Of a stretch of 12,173 nt of DNA, positions 7,128 to 12,173 are shown in pieces. The notes below the pieces were generated by a model that worked only from the letters and a program-made list of their open reading frames with translations, had not been told where the DNA came from and searched no databases. Numbering within the stretch: the first letter of the stretch is position 1; every line of letters starts with the position of its first letter. The translations under genes were made by a program, and so were the position numbers. The stretch spans positions 1 through 12,173 of the forward strand of contig CALFEA010000165.1 of the NCBI GenBank assembly GCA_937950385.1, given 5' to 3'. This stretch comes from an uncultured Altererythrobacter sp. (GTDB lineage: Bacteria > Pseudomonadota > Alphaproteobacteria > Sphingomonadales > Sphingomonadaceae).

Positions 7128-7931
7128 ATGCACGATAATGATGAGCGCGTAGGGCCCAAAGCCGCTGAAGACGATTCGTCGGGGCAGCTTTCTGCAAAAG
7201 AGCGGCGCGGCCTTTCATTGCGTGCGATGCTACCCAATGCAATTACTGCGGCGGCTTTATGTGCTGGCCTCACCGGCATCCGTTTTGCAATTACCGAAAA
7301 TTGGGAATTGGCCGTAGCCTTGGTTGTGTTGGCGGGTGTGCTTGACGGAATTGATGGGCGGATCGCTCGACTGCTTAACGCGCAATCACGCTTTGGGGCG
7401 GAATTGGATAGTCTTGCCGATTCTCTTTCGTTTGGTGTTGCGCCGCCATTGGTGCTTTATTTGTGGTCGTTGCAAGATTGGCCGCGCCTTGGCTGGTTTG
7501 CCGCGCTGGCTTTTGCAATTTGCTGCGCGCTGCGTCTGGCGCGTTTTAACGCCCAGATTGATACCGATGAACAGCCGCATAAATCAGCAGGCTTTCTAAC
7601 CGGTATCCCCGCGCCAGTGGCAGCAGGCATTGCCTTTGCGCCGTTCTACTTGTGGATGATCACCGGATCGGATGTGTTCCGCAATCCGGTTTATGTCGCA
7701 ATTTGGATTAGTGCGATTGCGTTTTTGATGATTTCCAATGTCGCAACATTGAGCTGGTCATCGCTCAGGCCGCGCCGCCAAATCCGGCTGGAGTTGATCG
7801 CAGTCGCTGGATTGTTGTTTGCCGGATTGGTGCTGGAGCCTTGGTGGGTATTGCTCGGGATTAGCGCGATCTATCTTGCGCTTATGCCCTATGGTCTGTG
7901 GCGCTATGCGAAGGTCAAACGCGCGAGCTAA
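7128..7931 (+). CDS. pssA: CDP-diacylglycerol--serine O-phosphatidyltransferase
   Basis: It makes phosphatidylserine and CMP from CDP-diacylglycerol and L-serine, the step before Psd. The 267-residue protein carries the complete CDP-alcohol phosphotransferase signature DGxxAR(x8)Gx3Dx3D, seen as Asp76, Gly77, Ala80, Arg81, Gly90, Asp94 and Asp98. Several membrane helices follow (about 120-160, 163-182, 190-212 and 220-258). A polar stretch of about 30 residues precedes the first helix. The start is supported by ACGAAGG at 7117-7123, 4 nt before the ATG. The 40-nt gap to psd and shared strand indicate an operon in reverse order of the pathway. The stop lies 11 nt from the end of the convergent small membrane gene, and no intrinsic terminator is visible there. 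Confidence 0.95.
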   Translation: MHDNDERVGPKAAEDDSSGQLSAKERRGLSLRAMLPNAITAAALCAGLTGIRFAITENWELAVALVVLAGVLDGIDGRIARLLNAQSRFGAELDSLADSLSFGVAPPLVLYLWSLQDWPRLGWFAALAFAICCALRLARFNAQIDTDEQPHKSAGFLTGIPAPVAAGIAFAPFYLWMITGSDVFRNPVYVAIWISAIAFLMISNVATLSWSSLRPRRQIRLELIAVAGLLFAGLVLEPWWVLLGISAIYLALMPYGLWRYAKVKRAS

Positions 7932-7942
7932 CCCCTAGGAAA

Positions 7943-8206
7943 TTAAGCGGCAGCAGCGAGCTGGCGGGTAACGCTAAGTTCTGCTTGGACATGACGGCCG
8001 CGGTGCAAAGGGCGAATATCCCGAAACGCGACCACATCTGCTTTTAGCACCGCCAGATCCTGCGGTAGGCCTGCTTGCGACTCTAACGCCATCTCGCGCC
8101 GGATAGAACGCCAAGCATTGCGCCCGCGCACTGCGCTATCTGCCAGAGATGTCAGCGCAAACACTGCCACTGCAACAAATAGTACGGTCAAGAGAATGGC
8201 AGTCAT
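7943..8206 (-). CDS. Small single-pass membrane protein, unknown function, possibly SOS-controlled
   Basis: The 87-residue product has an N-terminal hydrophobic helix (about residues 3-23) and then a basic segment (RGRNAWRSIRRE, 27-38). The positive-inside rule predicts a cytoplasmic tail of about 60 residues, ending in QLAAAA. The start is well supported: AAGGAA lies 6 nt upstream of the ATG. I do not recognise a family. Its upstream region contains GTTC-N7-GTTC (8294-8308) just downstream of a perfect TTGACA -35 that points at this gene, so LexA control is plausible. A small SOS-induced inner-membrane protein would resemble division inhibitors such as Caulobacter SidA in general form, but no sequence similarity to it is claimed. 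It converges on pssA with 11 nt between the stops. Confidence 0.75.
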   Translation of the reverse strand: MTAILLTVLFVAVAVFALTSLADSAVRGRNAWRSIRREMALESQAGLPQDLAVLKADVVAFRDIRPLHRGRHVQAELSVTRQLAAAA

Positions 8207-8216
8207 GGAACGTTCC
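8207..8216. repeat. GGAACGTTCC palindrome at the start of the small membrane gene
   Basis: This perfect 10-bp palindrome directly abuts the start codon at 8204-8206 and overlaps the minus-strand AAGGAA ribosome binding site. It contains another copy of the GTTCC word repeated at 8294, 8305 and 8338. Confidence 0.4.
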
Positions 8217-8290
8217 TTCGGTTTATCATCACAAGCATATGTTCGCTTGATTTGTAGGGTTGGTTACTGATCACCCTTTGTTCTCCACGC

Positions 8291-8319
8291 GTTGTTCCTT
8301 ATTCGTTCCGGCCTGTCAA
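8291..8319 (-). promoter_or_regulatory. Promoter of the small membrane gene with embedded LexA-like site
   Basis: Read on the minus strand, TTGACA (8319-8314) is a perfect -35. With a 17-nt spacer the -10 would be AACAAC (8296-8291), which is weak. The GTTC-N7-GTTC box fills the spacer and touches the -10, where a repressor would block transcription. The implied transcript start is near 8284, about 78 nt before the ATG. Confidence 0.45.
8294..8308. promoter_or_regulatory. Candidate LexA (SOS) box, GTTC-N7-GTTC
   Basis: GTTC at 8294-8297, the 7-nt AT-rich centre CTTATTC, and GTTC at 8305-8308 form the direct repeat recognised by LexA in alphaproteobacteria. The repeat extends to GTTCC in both halves, 11 bp apart. 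It lies in an intergenic region and within a promoter spacer. Confidence 0.5.
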
Positions 8320-8335
8320 TTAAAAAGTTTCACTT

Positions 8336-8365
8336 TTGTTCCGCACCTGAATTGGCGCTCATAAG
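8336..8365 (+). promoter_or_regulatory. Weak candidate rpsB promoter
   Basis: TTGTTC (8336-8341), an 18-nt spacer and CATAAG (8360-8365) form a poor sigma-70-like pair on the plus strand. It would give an rpsB leader of about 170 nt. Its -35 overlaps one GTTCC word. Another poor pair is TTGGAA (8448-8453) with ACATAC (8471-8476). Confidence 0.2.
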
Positions 8366-8545
8366 AAAACGCTGGATTTTCATCGCAAGCCCGTCTAACC
8401 GCGCTGCATCCAAATGAATGGTACGCCGATAAGGGGGTGTCAGGCGTTTGGAAATTCACATGAAAAGCACACATACCGGTGCCGACGCGGGACAACCGCA
8501 AGGGGTCATCAGCTTTTCAGAGGAACAACCGGAAGGAATTTTACT

Positions 8546-9298
8546 ATGGCGGCACCTACCGTCACGATGCAGCAATTGATCGAGGCCGGAGCACATTTCG
8601 GCCACCAAACCCACCGTTGGAACCCGCGTATGAAGCCGTATATTTTCGGCGCGCGTAACGGTGTCCACATTATCGACCTGTCGCAAACTGTGCCGCTTTT
8701 CGCGCGCGCTCTCGACTTTGTCGATTCAACAGTACGTGCAGGCGGCAAGGTTCTGTTCGTTGGAACCAAGCGTCAGGCTCAAGAGCCGATTGCGCAAACA
8801 GCGAAAGCTTGCGGTCAGCACTTTGTAAACCACCGTTGGCTGGGCGGCATGCTCACCAATTGGAAAACCATCAGCGGTTCGATCAAGGAAATGAAAACCC
8901 TTGAGGAAAAGCTTTCGGGCGACACCAGCGGCTTCACCAAGAAAGAAGTTCTGCAGCTCACTCGCAAACGCGACAAGCTTGAGCTTTCACTCGGCGGTAT
9001 TCGCGATATGGGCGGCATTCCTGATGTCATGTTCGTGATCGATGCCAATAAGGAAGAGCTCGCGATTAAAGAAGCGGCTGTTCTGGGTATCCCAGTGATC
9101 GCCGTGCTCGACAGCAATGTTGATCCAAGCAATATCGCATTCCCAGTACCGGGCAATGATGATGCCAGCCGCGCCGTGCGCCTCTATTGCGATGCCATCG
9201 GTGCAGCCGCAAAGGCGGGCAAAGGCGGAGCCGTAGCGGATTCGGGCGCAGATGTTGGTGCGATGGACACACCGCCTGCTGAAGCTCCAGCTGCTTAA
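8546..9298 (+). CDS. rpsB: 30S ribosomal protein S2
   Basis: S2 is an essential late-assembling protein of the small subunit that helps bind S1. The 250-residue product shows family hallmarks: [19 protein letters not shown] near the start, [39 protein letters not shown], and the C-terminal [26 protein letters not shown] with [17 protein letters not shown] short Ala/Gly-rich tail follows. An upstream in-frame start at 8414 exists, but ATG at 8546 is correct because GGAAGGAA (8531-8538) lies 7 nt before it and the S2 homology starts there. tsf follows on the same strand after 108 bp, the conserved rpsB-tsf operon. In E. coli S2 represses this operon through its leader; the leader here is long enough for similar control, but no structure was proven. 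Confidence 0.98.
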   Translation: MAAPTVTMQQLIEAGAHFGHQTHRWNPRMKPYIFGARNGVHIIDLSQTVPLFARALDFVDSTVRAGGKVLFVGTKRQAQEPIAQTAKACGQHFVNHRWLGGMLTNWKTISGSIKEMKTLEEKLSGDTSGFTKKEVLQLTRKRDKLELSLGGIRDMGGIPDVMFVIDANKEELAIKEAAVLGIPVIAVLDSNVDPSNIAFPVPGNDDASRAVRLYCDAIGAAAKAGKGGAVADSGADVGAMDTPPAEAPAA

Positions 9299-9343
9299 TC
9301 CCATTCGGCGTGCGTTCGCGCGCGCTGCATTACCAAATTAGGC

Positions 9344-9376
9344 GCGCCGGTTCATCCCAATGGGGTGGGCCGGTGC
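9344..9376 (+). ncRNA. Strong mRNA hairpin in the rpsB-tsf gap (cis element, no U tail)
   Basis: The outer stem GCGCCGG (9344-9350) pairs with CCGGTGC (9370-9376) with one G-U. A TT/GG internal loop follows, then the inner stem CATCCC (9353-9358) with GGGGTG (9362-9367) on a 3-nt loop AAT. It ends 17 nt before the tsf ribosome binding site and lacks a T run, so it is not a classic terminator. It may protect or mark a processing point between the rpsB and tsf messages. Confidence 0.5.
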
Positions 9377-9406
9377 AGCTTAGTCAATAGATAAAGGAAA
9401 TCTCCC

Positions 9407-10333
9407 ATGGCCGATTTTACCGTCGCCGATGTGAAAACCCTGCGCGAGAAAACTGGCGCGGGCATGATGGATGCCAAAAAAGCTCTCGTGGAAGCGGGCG
9501 GCGATATTGAAGCGGCTGTTGACGCTCTGCGCGCCAAAGGCCTCGCGGCTGTCCAAAAGAAATCAAGCCGCACGGCTGCTGAAGGTCTTGTCGGCGTTGC
9601 TGTTGAAGGCACCCGAGGCGTTGCAGTTGAAGTGAACTCTGAAACTGACTTCGTTGCGAAGAACGATCAATTCCAAGATTTCGTAACCAAAACAACGGCT
9701 GCGGCGCTGGGCGTTGACGGCGATGATGTCGAAGCCTTGAAAACGGCTGCCTATCCTGATGGCGGCACTGTCACTGACAAGCTGACCAGCAATGTTGCAA
9801 CCATTGGTGAAAACCAGCAGGTTCGCCGGATGAAAACTGTGTCCGTATCCAGCGGCGCGGTTGTTCCTTATGTGCACAATGCGGCTGCCACAAACCTCGG
9901 CAAAATCGGCGTTTTGGTGGCTTTGGAAAGCGACCTTGGCGCAGACGTGCTGGAGCCATTTGGCAAGCAGCTTGCGATGCACATCGCCTCCATGTTCCCG
10001 CAAGCCTTGAACGCAGAAGGCTTGGATGCCGAAGTGGTTGAGCGCGAGCGCGGCATTGCACAGGAAAAAGCAGCGGAAAGCGGCAAGCCTGAGCAAGTGC
10101 AGGAAAAAATGGTTGAAGGCGCAATCAAGAAGTTTGCGAAAGAAAACGCGCTTCTTAGCCAAATGTTCGTGATGGACAACAAAACCAGCGTCGAAGACAC
10201 GGTTGCCAAATTCGGTAAGGACAATGGCGGAACCGTCACCCTGACCGATTACGTTCGCTTCCAGCTGGGCGAAGGCATTGAGAAAAAAGAAGAAGACTTC
10301 GCCGCAGAAGTCGCTGCCGCCGTTAAAGGCTAA
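9407..10333 (+). CDS. tsf: Translation elongation factor Ts
   Basis: EF-Ts is the cytosolic nucleotide exchange factor that releases GDP from EF-Tu. The 308 residues comprise the N-terminal UBA-like domain (about 3-45, including [13 protein letters not shown]), the core motif TDFVAKND (80-87) whose Asp-Phe pair contacts EF-Tu, two core subdomains, a coiled-coil region (about 205-245) and a C-terminal module. The length fits alphaproteobacteria and is slightly above E. coli (283). AAGGAAA (9394-9400) lies 6 nt before the ATG. It forms an operon with rpsB and ends at a clear intrinsic terminator. pyrH and frr, which often follow tsf in this class, are not directly downstream. Confidence 0.98.
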   Translation: MADFTVADVKTLREKTGAGMMDAKKALVEAGGDIEAAVDALRAKGLAAVQKKSSRTAAEGLVGVAVEGTRGVAVEVNSETDFVAKNDQFQDFVTKTTAAALGVDGDDVEALKTAAYPDGGTVTDKLTSNVATIGENQQVRRMKTVSVSSGAVVPYVHNAAATNLGKIGVLVALESDLGADVLEPFGKQLAMHIASMFPQALNAEGLDAEVVERERGIAQEKAAESGKPEQVQEKMVEGAIKKFAKENALLSQMFVMDNKTSVEDTVAKFGKDNGGTVTLTDYVRFQLGEGIEKKEEDFAAEVAAAVKG

Positions 10334-10362
10334 GCGCTCTTTCTCTTCGCTAAAGAAATTTG

Positions 10363-10397
10363 GCCGCTGGACTCAAGTGTGGGTTCAGCGGCTTTTT
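10363..10397 (+). terminator. Intrinsic terminator of the rpsB-tsf operon
   Basis: GCCGCTG (10363-10369) pairs perfectly with CAGCGGC (10386-10392), followed at once by TTTTT (10393-10397). The stem can extend inward by GAC/GTT pairing with one G-U. It lies 30 nt after the tsf stop. Confidence 0.92.
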
Positions 10398-10498
10398 CTA
10401 TGGGCTGAGGCTAAGAAAGGGATAGCGGGTCACGACCCAGAAGCGGTCATTAACGGTGGTCCGATTTAAGAGCTGTAGACATAAGATTTGATCTATAG

Positions 10499-10514
10499 CC
10501 TTGCGCTTGCAAGG
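10499..10514. repeat. Short hairpin downstream of the DUF3592-like gene
   Basis: CCTTGC (10499-10504), loop GCTT and GCAAGG (10509-10514) form a perfect 6-bp stem. It lies 39 bp past the stop of the minus-strand gene. No T run follows on the minus strand, so terminator function is doubtful. The rest of 10398-10552 shows nothing coding. Confidence 0.3.
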
Positions 10515-10552
10515 TTCCTGAAGCTTTCGAGGATAGAGAAGTCGAGCGCTGT

Positions 10553-11071
10553 TCAGTCGTAAAGATCGTTAAATCTTACAGCGACCTGCTTAGTGCGCCT
10601 ATAGAGCCCAAACATAAAAAGTAGGATTAAAGATAGAAAAGCTGTTATTAGTGCCATGTATATCAAAATAGTAATTCGCTTACGATTCGGATTGCTTTTG
10701 GAAATACTCGAGTGTTTCGGGATTTCCATATTGTAATAGATGCGGATTTTGCTCCCTTTAGGATGGTTCTCCGCATAATCACAGCCCTTAATTCTGTTTG
10801 TATAGCTTGTTCCACTCACCACGTATTTATAGATGACTCCGCAGCTTACGGAAGGGACACGGACTATTCCGCCACCTGAGTCAGGGAGTACGTTACCCGA
10901 CCGGATTACTGTCGCTATCGCCGGCCTCGCATTTGAATCAAGTCCTGCCTCACCGATAGCATCATGATAAAATTTCGGTACGAGCCATAGCACCATAGCT
11001 GAAAAAAATAGTGCGCCAGCATATAGAATCCAAAGTTCTTCTACAAAGTACTTAAATTTCCTAAATGTCAT
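10553..11071 (-). CDS. Two-helix membrane protein, DUF3592-like, unknown function
   Basis: The 172-residue product has two predicted membrane helices (about residues 13-33 and 132-156) around an extracytoplasmic domain of about 95 residues. That domain has the pattern of DUF3592 proteins: an A-x-V strand (ATVIRSG), a YKYVVSGTSYTNRI strand pair, then a G-S-K-I-R-I-YYN motif and an IPKHSSI segment before the second helix. Cys77 and Cys97 could form a disulfide. The family has no known biochemical role. AGGAAG lies just upstream of the ATG with a short spacing. Base composition drops sharply (one 60-base line, 10621-10680, is 30% GC against about 57% in the next gene), and codons such as CTA, AGG and TTT are frequent. 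This suggests recent transfer. Confidence 0.75.
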   Translation of the reverse strand: MTFRKFKYFVEELWILYAGALFFSAMVLWLVPKFYHDAIGEAGLDSNARPAIATVIRSGNVLPDSGGGIVRVPSVSCGVIYKYVVSGTSYTNRIKGCDYAENHPKGSKIRIYYNMEIPKHSSISKSNPNRKRITILIYMALITAFLSLILLFMFGLYRRTKQVAVRFNDLYD

Positions 11072-11188
11072 AACTTCCTACCAGACGCCGGTATGCAATT
11101 GAATACATAGAAAAACGGTGTCGGCAAACACATTGGCCACCAAAGGCAAAACGATGCCCAGCTCCAAATCCAGCCATTTACTCCAACC

Positions 11189-12037
11189 TCACTCCGGCAC
11201 CACCTCGATCAGCCACACCTCCGGCGCGGTGAACAGCCGCACGGGCAGCAGGCTGGTGCCAAGCCCTGCGCTGGTGACCAAAGTCTTGCCATTTTGCTCC
11301 ACCACGCCGCAGGCATATTTCGCGCCAAAATCGGACATAGTGGCGGGCGCTCCTCCGCCCCATTTGCCGATTTTTGGATAACCAATCTGCCCGCAATGCG
11401 TATGGCCAGCCAGTACGAGGTCCACATTGGTGGGCACTTGCGGGAAGATATCGGGGCTATGGGTGAGGACCACGCGCGCGCCGGTTAGCGGCCGCATTTG
11501 CGCGAAAGTTTGGTCCAGATCATCGCGCTTCGTAAAGGCATCATCCACGCCGCCCACAGCGATTGGGCCAAATTGCGCGGCTTCATTCACAAGCACGGTC
11601 AAATTATCATGGCGCGCGAGCTGCTCAGACAGGGCGGGCCAGTTGAACCAATGATCGTGATTGCCCGGCACAAGAACGGAGCCGTAACGCGCGGATAGCT
11701 GCGCTAAAGGATCGACGATATCCTCCGCTGAATAGAGGCGGGTGGCGGTGCGTTTCTCGCTGACCAAATCGCCTGCAATCATAATGAGATCAGGCTCCAG
11801 CGCATTCACTTGGCGCACAATTCGGCGCAATCGCGATGGCGGCATGTCCGGCCCCGCGACATGGATGTCTGCCAGCAAAGCGATAGTCACCGGCGGTGAG
11901 CCTACGGGCAGGGCGGCGCTTTGCACGGTAAGGCGCTGCACCACAGGATCGCGCATCGTGTCATAGGCGGCTTTGGCAGCGATAATCACGCCAAGCACGA
12001 GCGCGATGGCAAATAGGCGGCGCATTAATTTGCGCAT
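11189..12037 (-). CDS. Membrane-anchored metallophosphoesterase (calcineurin-like, YkuE/YaeI type)
   Basis: The 282-residue protein starts with a signal anchor (basic MRKLMRR, hydrophobic 8-24), so the enzyme domain should face the periplasm. The binuclear metal site is complete: LADIHV (Asp57, His59), IAGDLVSE (Asp90), PGNHDHW (Asn126, His127), LTHSPD (His193) and AGHTHCGQ (His212, His214). The HTHCGQ form is typical of the YaeI/YkuE branch, some of which act on UDP-2,3-diacylglucosamine or other phosphodiesters; the substrate here is unknown. A TTG at 12073 would extend the protein by 12 residues. The ATG at 12035-12037 is preferred because AAGGGG lies about 6 nt upstream and the signal anchor then starts normally. 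It has the same orientation as the DUF3592-like gene, 117 bp upstream of it, with no shared promoter evident. Confidence 0.92.
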   Translation of the reverse strand: MRKLMRRLFAIALVLGVIIAAKAAYDTMRDPVVQRLTVQSAALPVGSPPVTIALLADIHVAGPDMPPSRLRRIVRQVNALEPDLIMIAGDLVSEKRTATRLYSAEDIVDPLAQLSARYGSVLVPGNHDHWFNWPALSEQLARHDNLTVLVNEAAQFGPIAVGGVDDAFTKRDDLDQTFAQMRPLTGARVVLTHSPDIFPQVPTNVDLVLAGHTHCGQIGYPKIGKWGGGAPATMSDFGAKYACGVVEQNGKTLVTSAGLGTSLLPVRLFTAPEVWLIEVVPE

Positions 12038-12128
12038 ATCGGGCCCCTTTTGCCGCTTGCGATTACCATCCAACTTGCTCCGATTTTCCTACATTGGCAA
12101 TTGGCGTTACCTTCGCATTGGTCGTTTT

Positions 12129-12161
12129 GAAACTGGGCCGCTTTGCGCCAAGGCCCGTTTC
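12129..12161. repeat. Inverted repeat upstream of the metallophosphoesterase gene
   Basis: GAAAC (12129-12133) plus GGGCC (12135-12139) pair with GGCCC (12152-12156) plus GTTTC (12157-12161), with one bulged T and a 12-nt loop. No T run follows on either strand. It lies about 92 bp upstream of the start and may be an operator or part of an element continuing past the window edge. Nothing else is evident in 12038-12173. Confidence 0.4.
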
Positions 12162-12173
12162 TGCCCGAAAACA

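Larger units (their letters stand above)
8207..8545. other. 339-bp divergent regulatory region, small membrane gene / rpsB
   Basis: No convincing gene lies here. The part near 8207-8345 holds six GTTC words (8212, 8241, 8280, 8294, 8305, 8338) and the minus-strand promoter with the LexA-like box. The part from about 8370 to 8545 is probably the untranslated leader of rpsB. An in-frame upstream extension of rpsB (from 8414) shows no S2 resemblance. I could not identify a defined ribosomal-protein leader fold by eye. Confidence 0.6.

Noticed and set aside
8414..8545. N-terminal extension of rpsB by 44 codons
   Set aside because: S2 homology begins at the ATG at 8546, which has a GGAAGGAA ribosome binding site; the extension is the leader region.
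9563..10162. A 199-codon minus-strand open frame inside tsf
   Set aside because: It is a shadow of EF-Ts; the product is His/Phe/Cys-rich with no recognisable domain.
10278..10469. 63-codon frame across the tsf end and terminator
   Set aside because: It overlaps the tsf 3' end out of frame and reads through the terminator hairpin.
12038..12073. TTG start adding 12 residues to the metallophosphoesterase
   Set aside because: The ATG at 12035-12037 has AAGGGG upstream and gives a normal signal anchor.
1..12173. CRISPR array, insertion sequence or phage genes
   Set aside because: No regularly spaced repeats, transposase or integrase frames, or terminal inverted repeats with target duplications were seen.

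Overview
The window is a chromosomal stretch from an alphaproteobacterium. It is most likely a member of the Sphingomonadales, near Erythrobacter or Altererythrobacter. This rests on protein character, the lon-hup and psd-pssA and rpsB-tsf groupings, moderate GC (mid-50s percent by eye) and AAGGA-type ribosome binding sites; no database search was run. Nearly everything is housekeeping. There is no CRISPR array, transposase, integrase or phage gene.

Layout from left to right. The ATPase and protease half of lon (+, cut by the left edge) is followed by hupB (+) and a strong terminator that can work in both directions. Facing these on the minus strand is a two-gene unit, rlmB then a lipoprotein of unknown function. 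A tRNA-Tyr(GTA) follows on the plus strand. Next is a long-form KAS III condensing enzyme (+), whose 3' end overlaps by 40 bp a convergent PAP2-superfamily membrane enzyme (-). That gene diverges from the psd-pssA pair (+), which makes phosphatidylethanolamine from CDP-diacylglycerol via phosphatidylserine. A KAS III, a PAP2 enzyme and psd-pssA together form a membrane-lipid neighbourhood.

A small single-pass membrane protein (-) lies between pssA and rpsB. Its upstream region carries GTTC-N7-GTTC, the direct-repeat form of the alphaproteobacterial LexA (SOS) box, placed just downstream of a perfect TTGACA that points at this gene. This is the most interesting lead in the window. The translation operon rpsB-tsf (+) follows, with a strong RNA hairpin between the two genes and a clear intrinsic terminator after tsf.

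The right end (about 10.4-12.2 kb) looks accessory. It holds an AT-rich gene for a two-helix DUF3592-like membrane protein (-) and a membrane-anchored metallophosphoesterase (-). In many alphaproteobacteria pyrH and frr follow tsf directly; here they do not, at least not inside this window.
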